From Dactylis glomerata (lineage: Eukaryota; Streptophyta; Magnoliopsida; Poales; Poaceae): 64,000 nt of DNA. The notes beneath the pieces are model-generated. The model was given only the letters and a program-made list of their open reading frames with translations. It made no database searches and had not been told where the DNA came from. A program made the translations under genes and the position numbers. Of this stretch, positions 11,778 through 21,033 are shown piece by piece. The stretch is taken from assembly GCA_007115705.1 (NCBI GenBank), contig QXEO01001565.1:1386960-1450959 (forward strand), written 5' to 3'. The first letter of the stretch is position 1. Each line of letters begins with the position of its first letter.

Positions 11778-14115
11778 CCGACCTTGGAGCCACGACCCTC
11801 CGCCATCAGGGGAAACAGTGTGACTCCCGAGTTGTCTGCCGTCAAATGACCTCCTCCGACACAGGGGGAGGCAGAGAGGTCAGGGAAGGGGCTGGCGGCT
11901 GAGACTAGGTAGGGTTCTCCCATGTTCTTCTTAAATAAGGTGTAAATCTGGATTTTGCACAAGTCGATGCACACACATGTAGAAGTAGGTTAGGAAGTCT
12001 CAAATGACCAAAGGTCCATGTCAACTTGTCAACCCCCTTTGGGGTTTCCAAGCATAGGGGTAGGTTGTGTTCCATTGAGGCGCCCAAAACTATTCAAAAC
12101 ACATTATTGTGTTGGTACAATGACCTTCGATATAAGGTTGATGTACGAACCTGGTACTAATCAATACTTACTCGACAACCACGTTGCCCAAGGCACCCTC
12201 AATTCTCTCATTGTTCGATTACATCACCGATAAGGCAAACTTAGCTAGCCTCTAGCAGCATATACATGACACAAATGATTGTGATGCCGTTGCTGCCAAG
12301 GATACATGATCAATGGTGCATTGTTCATCATCAAAAATATATATGCATCTCTACCTATGAAATAATCATGAAATTTTATCATCACCGTTGATCAATCCAA
12401 TGTGTCATTATTAGTATCTAAAACTGCGACGAGGGCCTTTGAAAGAGGCAAGGGAGTATACAAGAGAAATCAGAGCATGGAAAATGTCAAATATGGATAA
12501 GGTCAACAGTATAAAAAAAGATGGGGCATGGACATGTGGGGAACACACAGTCAACACAAATTCAGAACACAAATAATGGAGATAAATAGCAAAGCCTACT
12601 AGTATTAAACCTAACGGCAAACACCCAATGGTGAATCCTTTAGATCTAAAACACAAGTCAACTGCCAAATAGAATCCAATTAAGGAAAATTCAAAAAAGG
12701 TCCAATTAACAGAACCCTATGGTAATATTGGATACTATGAAGAATGTTGGAGGCACTCCATGATCGAGGAGAGGTCTTCGGGCTTGGATTCTGTAAGGGA
12801 ATCTGGGGGAGCAAAGCGCAGTCTTCAATTCATGACTAACCTTATATATGGACATGTATATCCTCTACTCCATCTTTCTTGTATACAAGGACACTATCTT
12901 ATCTTCTAGGTATACCAATTAACAAAACCAACTAATAAAAACCTCCAGAGGCCTCAAACCAGGTGTTGAATAGCTTGGCAACTCCTGGATAGATAATGTT
13001 CACCGTCCCTCTATTACTCGGGGTCACTTTCGCCAAATAGCTCAAGTCGGGGGCATTTGACAGCCCGACGACCTCCTTCCTCTAGTCAGGGTTTCTCAAG
13101 TACTAGACAGTCTAATGTTGTTGTGTTAGACGGTCTGATGGCCTAAGTCTTCAACTTCTTTTCTTTTTGAAGTTCGGTTTCCCCCTTCTTGACACCCAAC
13201 TCCTCGCATGCGTTTAGTAGGTATTAGGGTTCATACTTGAGCACACATAGAGTATTCACTTGAGGTAGCAAGCCATTCTTGGATGGAGAACTGTTGCACA
13301 TGTTCTGGAATAAATCCACCCCATCTCTTATGGCCCTTGTTCGGGCTCTATTCATGAACCCAACTGGTGTTATACATGTGATGATGTAGGTGAGCTTGAG
13401 GTGGTGATGCAGGGACTTGCTGTATCACACGAGGTCGGCCCTTATGCACAAATGAGCATATGCTATTGATGCAGTAAATTCATTACAATGTATATGTTGA
13501 TGTAATTGATATATTTGGAAACTGTGACCAAGAAAAGACATATGTGGTGCCATGAAAAATCATTTTTGGAGCACCAAACTTTTTTGCATTCTTCACAAGT
13601 TTTCCTCTTTACATGTAGATGTTCTTTTTGCTGGAGTAGCACCATAGTCCTCGCTTGGAGAGGTCGCTATGATGTTAGTTTTGGCTTCTTTTGAAGCACA
13701 TAGGGAATGAAAGTACTGCATGTGAGAAAACTGGGTATATTTGTGTGTTTCAATTTATTTATTTTTTTGAGAAAATTGTGTGTTTCAATTGATCTAGAGG
13801 CTAAGTATCTTGTCTTTTTGAGAAGCAATTGCTAAGATGTAAATGTAATGGGCGCTAATATTAGACAGTCCATATTAACAAAGTCGTAGCTATTAGTCAT
13901 CTTCCGCTTGGTCTTGAAAAAATGCAAAATATATTCTTTTTTTCATTTTCCACTTAGTTCTAAGACCGATACATCCATATATCCGCTTAGTTCTAAGAAT
14001 GATATATCCATATATCAGCGATATGTAGATCAGACGAAGTACTTTCTCCAACTCATATTGTCGCTAAAATAAATGTATCCAACTCATATTACTTGTTGTT
14101 AAAATAGATATATCT
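11778..14115. other. Unassigned intergenic DNA
   Basis: I see no supportable gene. The open frames are short and lack recognisable domains. The last 200 bases contain AT-rich duplicated phrases (cttagttctaag near 13957 and 13986; 'caactcatatt' near 14049 and 14090) that look like decayed Stowaway-type MITEs. Confidence 0.5.
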
Positions 14116-14124
14116 ATACATCTA
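14086..14124 (+). repeat. Left half of a MITE split by MULE-2
   Basis: The sequence ttacttgttgttaaaata here is the approximate inverse complement of tagcaacaagtaaaatag at 19050-19068 on the other side of MULE-2. Joining the flanks (minus one duplicated 9-mer) restores a small hairpin element resembling Stowaway MITEs of cereals. The outer ends are degraded. Confidence 0.55.
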
Positions 14125-14290
14125 GGGATTTCTATTTTCGTGCCCTCGGGTCCTTAGTTGTGCTCAGTTTTCCCCAGCCACTTAGTTTTTCCTCAGTTTT
14201 GCCCAAGCACTTGTCTAAAACCCTCACAAGGAGCTCAGATGGGAGGAATCCCGTTTAGTTAACCGTTTATTGGTGCTGGCAAGTAGGGCC
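14125..14290 (+). repeat. MULE-2 left terminal inverted repeat
   Basis: It matches the inverse complement of about 18873-19038, starting at GGGATTTCTATTTT. Matching is strong for the first 130 bases (blocks such as ACTTAGTTTTTCCTCAG, CTCACAAGGAGCTC) and fades near 14290. The zf-GRF gene starts about 230 bases further in, so this TIR may supply its promoter. Confidence 0.85.
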
Positions 14291-14340
14291 GCTGTTGGTG
14301 CCCCGCAGTGGACACGTCTCCACTTATCCAAATCATCGTG

Positions 14341-14395
14341 GGACCCACAACTTGTCCACGTTAGCACGCCGGACCCACAGCTTACCCAGGTGACC
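14341..14395 (+). promoter_or_regulatory. Repeated GGACCCACA(G)CTT upstream motif of the zf-GRF gene
   Basis: Two copies of GGACCCACA(A/G)CTT start at 14341 and 14371, spaced 30 bp. Similar copies occur in the opposite orientation upstream of the zf-GRF gene of MULE-1 (complement of about 52175-52195, 52264-52283 and 52320-52340). Their location between TIR and start codon in both elements suggests a conserved promoter block; function is inferred. Confidence 0.5.
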
Positions 14396-14519
14396 GTTGC
14401 AAAATGGGAGCTTGAGCCAGCCCCGCGCCCGTGCCCGTGCCATTGCTTCCCCTTTCTTTCTCCGCGCCCCATTGTTCTTCTTCTCCGCCAGTGGCAGCCC
14501 TTCTCCGGCAGGGCGGGTG

Positions 14520-15116
14520 ATGTCTAGTTTCTCTTCGACCTCCCGTTCTTCATGGCCGCAGTATGGACCCGTGCCTTTGACAAGATGCCCTGACTGCCCA
14601 CGTTAGGAGCCTCTAAAGCGGTCGATCTGTAAGACGAACGACAACGGCAACCGTGGACGTGAGTTCCTTGCATGCGAGAGCTTGCCATATAGAGAGGGGG
14701 ATAAGGTTAGATCTCGCTCCAATTGCTCTGTTTTCTCTCGATTTTCTTGTTATTCCCTCGAATTTGGGATTTAGGGTTCACGTTGTTGTTTTCAGATCCT
14801 GAAGAAATGCAGGTATTTCGAGTGGATCGATGTGTACATTCAGAGGCTTAAATTGTAGGAATCAATTGGCGCTATTGGGGAGCGCAATTTGGGAGGAGGG
14901 GGGACTTGCTGTAGAGAATGCGGCGGAGAGAGGAGCCGTTCCGATTATGCCTAATGCTCCCAATGTAGAACTGGTGGAAGTGAAGGGAGAACTGAAGAAA
15001 ATGAACAAGCAGTTAAAGCAGCTGATCGAGTTGAAGAAGCAAGCTAATCTGATGGCTGGTTGTTTTTTTGTTGTATAATTGCGATCGGATTCTTATCATT
15101 GCTCATCAAGCGCTAG
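14520..15116 (+). pseudogene. GRF zinc-finger, coiled-coil, tail-anchor gene (decayed), MULE-2 cargo
   Basis: Exon 1 (14520-14705) starts ATG and encodes a Ser-rich leader, then the zf-GRF start TRCPDCPR and NGNRGREFLACES. A GT..AG intron (14706-14795) follows. Exon 2 continues in frame with KKCRYFEWIDVYIQRLKL, completing the C..C..GR.F..C..C.xFxW.D pattern. Then come a Lys/Leu heptad coiled coil (VKGELKKMNKQLKQLIELKK) and a hydrophobic C-terminus. Breaks: TAG at 14604-14606 inside the zinc finger, a frameshift after the RLKL segment near 14855, and another near the T8 run at 15062. GRF fingers in other proteins bind single-stranded DNA. The intron position matches the homologous gene at 51432-52025. 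Confidence 0.8.
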
Positions 15117-15189
15117 AAGTTGTTACAAGGGATCCCTTGTTACAAATCCATTAGTTAGTTACATGTACTTGTAGTTGTTTTCAAAGTTA

Positions 15190-16145
15190 GTGTGTGCATT
15201 CACCGAAATTACCAAAAAAAAAGTGTTAGGGAATATAGGAATGCTAAAGATAGTTGATAATTGTTAGAGGGGTGACAAATAATGCATTCACCGAAATCCC
15301 ACAAATATGTATGTCTCATGTTTATACCAAAATTATACCAATTTTGGGACGTTTCAAATAACCAAAACTATATCCCAAACTATATTCCCTAAAAGAAAAG
15401 GAATGCTAAAGAAAGTTGATAATTGTTAGAGGGGTGATAAATAATCCATTCACCGAAATCCCCCAAATATGCCAAATATGTATGTCTCATGTTTCTACCA
15501 AAATTATACCACTTTTGGGCCGTTTCAAATTGCCAAAACTATATTCCCTAAAAAAAAGGAATGCTAAAGATAGTTGATAATTGTTAGAGGGGTGATAAAT
15601 AATCCATTCACCGAAATCCCCAAAATATGCCGAATATGTATGTCTCATGTTTCTACCAAAATTATACCACTTTTGGGCCGTTTCAAATTGTCAAAACTAT
15701 ATTCCCTAAAAGAAAAGGAATGCTAAAGATAGTTGATATTTGTTAGAGGGGTGATAAATAATCCATTCACCGAAATCCCCCAAATATGCCAAATATGTAT
15801 GTCTCATGTTTCTACCAAAATTATACCACTTTTGGGCCGTTTCAAATTACCAAAACTATATTCCCTAAAAGAAAAGAAATGCTAAAGATAGTTGATAATT
15901 GTTAGAGGGGTGATAAATAATCCATTCACCAAAATCCCCCAAATATGCCAAATATGTATGTCTCATGTTTCTACCAAAATTATACCACTTTTGGGCCGTT
16001 TCAAATTACCAAAACTATATTTCCTAAAAGAAAAGGAATGTTAAAGATAGTTGGTAATTGTTAGAGGGGTGATAAATAATCCATTCACCGAAATCCGCAA
16101 ATATGTATGTCTCTTGTTTACACCAAAATTATATCACTTTTTAGT
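15190..16145 (+). repeat. Tandem array, about 159-bp unit, six copies
   Basis: The marker tagaggggtga recurs at 15265, 15427, 15585, 15744, 15903 and 16062, so spacings are 162, 158, 159, 159 and 159. Each unit contains 'gctaaagatagttgataatt', 'ccattcaccgaaatccc' and 'ttataccacttttgggccg'. The first and last units are the most diverged. It lies between the two cargo genes of MULE-2. Confidence 0.93.
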
Positions 16146-16233
16146 TTAACATTTTTAAATCATGGAAAATAATGCATAAATAGAGGGAATATAGTTACGT
16201 GGCAAAATAATCCATAAATGCATGTCTCTTGTC

Positions 16234-16381
16234 ACACGGATCGACTCCACCAACCGTTGATCCACCGACAGAGAGAGATGGGTGGCCACGAAGAGAGAGA
16301 GAGGGGTGGCCACGAAGATACGGATAGGGGTATACTGCCCGTTAGATCAGTGGATCAACGGTTGGTGGAGTCGATCCGTGT
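16234..16381. repeat. 32-bp perfect inverted repeat with 84-bp loop
   Basis: Bases 16234-16265 (acacggatcgactccaccaa...) are the exact inverse complement of 16350-16381. The loop contains a short direct duplication (gggtggccacgaaga, two copies). It may be a small MITE or the remnant of one; no clear target duplication was identified. Confidence 0.85.
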
Positions 16382-17210
16382 AACAACGGCTCAACCAATT
16401 AGGATAAGTTTGGGCTTCTGTGAGCATTTGTGAGAGTATTTGAGGGCAAAACTGAGTAGTACTAAGAAACCAAGGACACGTAAATAGTAAATAGACTAAG
16501 GGATTCAAACAAAAGAATTACAAAATGAAAAATGTGTGTTTTGTACAATATAATTCATATTGGGCTACATCAAATTATTTGCAATTCAAATATACATGAG
16601 TGTGACAATTATGGCCTCATTTAGACAAACTATGTTTTGGGGAAGATGTTCTGCAAAGGGGTTTGAGTGGAAAACCATGCATTTTCATAGCTACTAGTGA
16701 TTCTGAGAAGTGGCAATTTGTGGTAAAACTTGATTTATCTATGTTTGTTAAGGTTTCCTAGGTGGCAGGTTGCGTAGGAAGACTCCATGAGTAGGTGCCA
16801 CTATGTTTTTATTTTTTTTTTGGATTTTTTTGCGCATGAAATGACTCAATTAGCTATGTTAATATCATTTGTTGACTCTCTGTTGACCAGCTACTTGAGG
16901 GTAGAACTGAGTATATTGCACTTGCCAGTCTAAGTACTCGAGGGGAAAACTGAGTACAGATAAAATTTCTGTATAAGGACCGAGGTTAGAACTGAGTACA
17001 CCAAACGTCGAAGGGTTAGCTTCGTGTCGCGGTGCACGCTGCAGCCGTGCATAGCGGACGCGTGTTGCGGTACACCAAACGCCACCTTCGTCTTTATAGA
17101 GCCCCTCTTTCTCTCCCTCGACGCTCGCCCATTCTCACTGCAACCGCGTCTCCTGTCCCATCATCTTCTCCACTTCGCGTCGAAAAAACCCCGAAGAAAA
17201 AACCCCGGCG

Positions 17211-18326
17211 ATGGAGAAGAATGAGATGCCCATTGTCGGCGCTTCTGACGTAGCCGCCGGCACATCGGCCGCCGGCGCATCGGCCGCCGCCCCCGCCCAG
17301 AACCCCGTCGCTGCTTCGAACGTAGCCGCCGGCGCATCGGCCGCCGCCCCCATCCAGGCCCCCGTCGATGTTCCCCGTCGATTGGGACCCGTACGAACAA
17401 GAGCCGTACGTCGCCCCGGAGAACCCCTACGACACCAGCATCGTCGACGATGAGTTGGTAACCCTTTGTTCCCTTGTTCTTATCCCATTTCAATCCTTTT
17501 TGTGTTAGATCTTGCGTTATTAGGGGTCGTCTGTTCCTAGTTCTATCATTTTGTGTTAGATCTTGCGTTATTAGGGTTCGTCTGTTCCTAGTTCAATCCT
17601 TTTGTGTTAGATCTTGCGTCATTAGGGTTCGTCTGTTCCTAGTTCTAGATCTTGCGTGTTAGATCTTGCGTTATTAGGGTTCGTCTGTTCCTAGTTCTAG
17701 ATCTTGCGTTATTAGTGTTTGTGTTTTGCTTTTGTTTAAGATTCGGTTAACTTATGTGAGTAATCAATCCCATCCGGTTAATTTGTGCCGAGGATGATGA
17801 ATATTTGGGCACAAATTGATTCAGGGTTTGGTCGGTGAACAATTGGTGTGTACAAATTTGTTGTGCATGATCTTTGGTTCACTGACTCAAATCCTGGATA
17901 TAAGTGTGTCCAATGTAACTGAGGCTACCTCTTTTTTTCGTGCCCATATTATCATGCATGATCTTTTGTTCACTCTCTGTTCCATCATCGCTGCAATTGA
18001 CTCCGTGTTTTTCGATCTTTGGTGCTACGTGACAGGTGCAGAGCAGCGACGTCGACAGCGACGACGAGGCCTTCCACACCAAGACTCGTCACGTCCTCAG
18101 GAGGCTGTAGTCCGGCCATTACGATCGCCACTTTGCTCGAGGCATTTACATGTGCCCCTTCTGCACCAGGAGGCTCCGCGCCACCGACTTCAACTGCCTG
18201 GTGAACCATGCCAAATCCATTGGCAGAGCCATTGGCGGCGCTAGAGTTGGAACGACCGTGAACGTGCATGCGTTCATGGCCAAACATAAAGCACTTGGGA
18301 TTCACCTACGCAGCCTCCAAGCTTAA
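17211..18326 (+). pseudogene. zf-XS-like spliced gene (decayed), MULE-2 cargo
   Basis: An ATG at 17211 opens an Ala/Pro-rich frame, but the conserved-looking coding runs in another frame from ATG 17368 (MFPVDWDPYEQEPYVAPENP) to a GT donor at 17458. After the intron (17458-18035), exon 2 reads VQSSDVDSDDEAFHTKTRH, then TAG at 18108-18110. It continues in the same frame with YMCPFCTRRLRATDFNCLVN and HAFMAKHKALGIHLRSL to TAA at 18324-18326. The CxxC...L..HA...G...KH.AL pattern resembles the zinc finger of the XS family (SGS3-like plant RNA-silencing proteins), without an XS domain. The stop and the frame change in the Ala-rich repeat make it a pseudogene as written. A possible TATA (tttata, 17093-17098) precedes it. 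Confidence 0.6.
17500..17715 (+). repeat. 51-bp tandem repeat inside the zf-XS-like gene intron
   Basis: The phrase 'tgttagatcttgcg' recurs with 51-bp spacing (17504, 17555, 17606, 17657), each followed by 'ttagggttcgtctgttccta'. Four copies and a partial fifth are present, close to identical, so expansion was recent. Confidence 0.85.
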
Positions 18327-18465
18327 TCCCATTCATGTAAATTATAGCTTATGTTGAATCTCGGTCGGTAGTACTGTTATGAGTCCCTACTGTTATCTAT
18401 GCTATGTTGGCTGCTGTATGCAGCTTATCGTATATTTTCTCTGGATTTGTGCCCTAGATTTACTA

Positions 18466-18568
18466 CTCCCTCCGATCCATATTACTCTTCGCTAATGTGG
18501 TTGTATCTAAACACATTTTAGTGGTTGATACATCCGTATTAGTGAAGAGTAATATGGATCGGAGGGAG
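18466..18568. mobile_element. Stowaway MITE nested in MULE-2
   Basis: The 103-bp hairpin runs CTCCCTCCGATCCATATTAC to its inverse complement, flanked by TA (18464-18465 and 18569-18570). It resembles Athos-type Stowaway MITEs. It is non-autonomous and would be moved by a mariner-type transposase. Confidence 0.95.
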
Positions 18569-18872
18569 TACCTGATTGGGTAAAAACGAAGGCATAAAGA
18601 AATGAATGGCGTTAAGAAACAGAAGGAGAAGCTGCTCTAGATTTGCTACCAATTTGGGCAATCAAGAATGAATGAGATCGAGCGAGAGAGAGAGGAAAAA
18701 TATGCATTGAAAACTGCTAATTTGGGCGAAAGAGACAGAAACCACTCGTGCCCACGTCTCGGACCCACACGGCTCCACACGCTATGGCCCCAGCTCCGCT
18801 CGTATGACCAAACACGGTCTCGTCCTGTCCCACGCGGTCCCTTTCTACCAGCCCCACACAACACGACCCCAC

Positions 18873-19038
18873 TCGTCAGCACGGAACGGTCAACTGAACG
18901 AGATTCCTTCCGTTCGAGCTCCTTGTGAGGGTTTCAGACAAGGGCTTGGGCAAAGCTGAGGAAAAACTAAGGAGCTGGAGAAAACTGAGTATAACTAAGG
19001 ACCCAACTAAGAACCGAGGGCACAAAAATAGAAATCCC
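18873..19038 (-). repeat. MULE-2 right terminal inverted repeat
   Basis: It is the inverse complement of the left TIR at 14125-14290, ending at 19038 before the duplicated target ATACATCTA. Compared with the left arm it has a small insertion near the end (one extra 'cttagttgggt'-like phrase). Confidence 0.85.
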
Positions 19039-19047
19039 ATACATCTA

Positions 19048-20960
19048 TCTTAGCAACAAGTAAAATAGGTCAAAGCAAGTATTATTTTCAAAATAAAGCC
19101 AAAAAAAAGAATTAACAATCAGTAAGCATTACTTAATTACTTCAAATAATTAATTATATAAATATTTTGATTATAGTTTTGGTGGGTAGGGAGGCCCGCA
19201 CAGGCAAGTCCTGCAAAGTAAGCAGTGTCAGTACCCGCGCCAGCCTCTTCCCCTTGCAAAAATAGCCGTGCGGGTTTTGCTCCCGCACCGCGAGCGGCTC
19301 TCACCGCACCGCTTTGTTTTCCTTACTCATTAGTTTAAGGCAACATTTACCGCTAGCCCATGCCCTCTTATATATAGCGCCCACAGCTTCGCGTTTCCGC
19401 TGCGCTCCGCGAGGTGGGACTAATTGTTCCGCCGATGTGCTCTGCTCCTCTTCTCCCGGCATTCGTCTGCTCGTGCATGGGCCAAGTTTTCTGGCTTCCT
19501 GCTGGGCTGTGCGGTTGTGTTGATTGCTTCGACCCGGCAACTATATGGGCCGTGTTCAGTAGGCCGCTTGGATCCCAAACGTAGAAAAAACTGAACTAGT
19601 ACTCTTTTCGATAGGAAATGTGTCAGTAAGTTAGCACAAACTTTATATTAAGTTAGTATAAAATTACCGACACTTATTTGAGAGAGTACCACTTAAAATA
19701 AAAACAACTTCTCTGATCGGACATTTTTTTTCCAATCAGATGGAGTAGCTGCTACATGCTGGTTTTGTCCGGTTTTAAGTGAACCAGATTGAACAACACG
19801 ATGACAATGTCCGTCGTCATCACTCACTCAACCCTCGGCATCGCTCCATCCTCTCTAGATCAATGACCCCTAATCTCCAAACTTTGCTCTAACATCACTA
19901 CTTACAACACAAGTCCAGACTTAACCTAACTTCAACGCAACACTTTAGACACAAGCTCAGTAGCTCACTATTCCCCAGTGGAGATCTTTTGGCTCCCAGA
20001 CACTAGTGATTTCGTTTGTTTTTTTAAAAAAAAATCACATTTACCGGTTAAAAAGATTGGATTGAAAATCTGAATGTAGCCAATGATATATCCCACATAC
20101 ATAGAAAATATCAATTTTAAATACTTTGAATTCGGAGCTACACAAGATGACAAATATGTGGATTTGAGTATGCATATTTTCAAATCTCCAATTTCAACAG
20201 TATAGAACGTCTTGACTTGGCCGGTTGGCCCTTGAAAAGAGCGAGCAGGCAACCATCATCTTCAAAGGAGAGCGCACATCCCGCCACGACATAGTACGAC
20301 TTGTGCTTCCTTTTCATTCAACATCTCATACTCTCGCATCAAACTAACGTCAACAAGTTTAAAGTCTTGATTTGGCCACAACCTGGTACAGTGGCACGGA
20401 TAGAGATGTTCCACCAAGATTCTCAGAAACTGCACACACAAACAAGAAAGGAATGAAAGATGTGATCGTCCTTGACCACAAAATTCCTCGTTAACAATTG
20501 ACCGAACCAAAGTTCAGCAACACCGAAGAAACCTAGTGCTTTACTTTCATCCAATCGAATAGAAACAGCATGTACGAGGAAACCACACGAGCAGGTAGAC
20601 TGGACTACTGAAAACACCAGCAAGGCCAAGAAAAGATCAACCGTGGCATTAACTAGTGTTACCCAGTCTTACCACCAGGCAGGCGTCAGTGTTAAGAAAG
20701 AGCACTTGTCCATCATGCTGGTCATGGTCATCCATGCTGATCACACAAGAAAATGACCTTCGTCTTCATAGGACCCACGTTGTGCCACAGTAACGAATTA
20801 AAATCCGCCACGGCGGCCATCCTTATGTTAGCGGCTCAAGCAGAAACTTCCTGATCAATTCTCTGATATCACGTTTAACATGAAACTGCCGTCCTCAACA
20901 CCAGGTTTAGTTTTTTCTGAGTCATCACCCAAAGAGACTTCTAAGGCCCTGCCAAATGGA
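19048..20960. other. Intergenic region upstream of the receptor kinase
   Basis: No gene is supportable here. 19048-19073 is the right half of the MITE split by MULE-2. A GC-rich stretch at 19190-19560 contains a TATA-like 'cttatatatagcgcc' near 19367 but no convincing coding frame follows. A degenerate Stowaway-like element lies at 19602-19686. The rest is AT-rich unique-looking sequence. Confidence 0.5.
19602..19686. mobile_element. Degenerate Stowaway-like MITE
   Basis: The segment runs from CTCTTTTCGATAGGAAATGTGTC to GACACTTATTTGAGAGAG with TA on both sides (19600-19601, 19687-19688). The ends are imperfectly inverted, resembling 'cereal Stowaway' ends that read CTCCCTCCGTTTC...AAGTGTC. 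Confidence 0.5.
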
Positions 20961-21033
20961 TGCATGTTTATACTTGTCAAAGATGTAAGTGCATAAAACC
21001 ATTAGCAGAAGAAGAACTTAGTAGTGAACAACA

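Larger units (their letters stand above)
14125..19038. mobile_element. MULE-2: Mutator-like element with gene cargo, no transposase
   Basis: Both ends begin GGGATTTCTATTTT and are inverted over roughly 160 bp, with indels. The element is flanked by a perfect 9-bp duplication ATACATCTA (14116-14124 and 19039-19047), the hallmark length of Mutator insertions. The 4914-bp element contains no transposase. It holds a decayed zf-GRF gene (14520-15116), a six-copy 159-bp tandem array, a 32-bp perfect inverted repeat, a decayed spliced zf-XS-like gene (17211-18326) and a nested Stowaway MITE (18466-18568). It must have been mobilised by a transposase encoded elsewhere, so it fits the Pack-MULE type. 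Confidence 0.92.

Noticed and set aside
11681..11974. Minus-strand 97-codon ORF across the end of LTR A
   Set aside because: It straddles a transposon boundary and has no conserved features.
15190..16145. CRISPR-like array
   Set aside because: The repeats are contiguous 159-bp tandem units without spacers, in plant nuclear DNA.
19367..19540. Possible gene after the TATA-like 'cttatatatagcgcc'
   Set aside because: Downstream frames are short with no domain, splice logic or start context.
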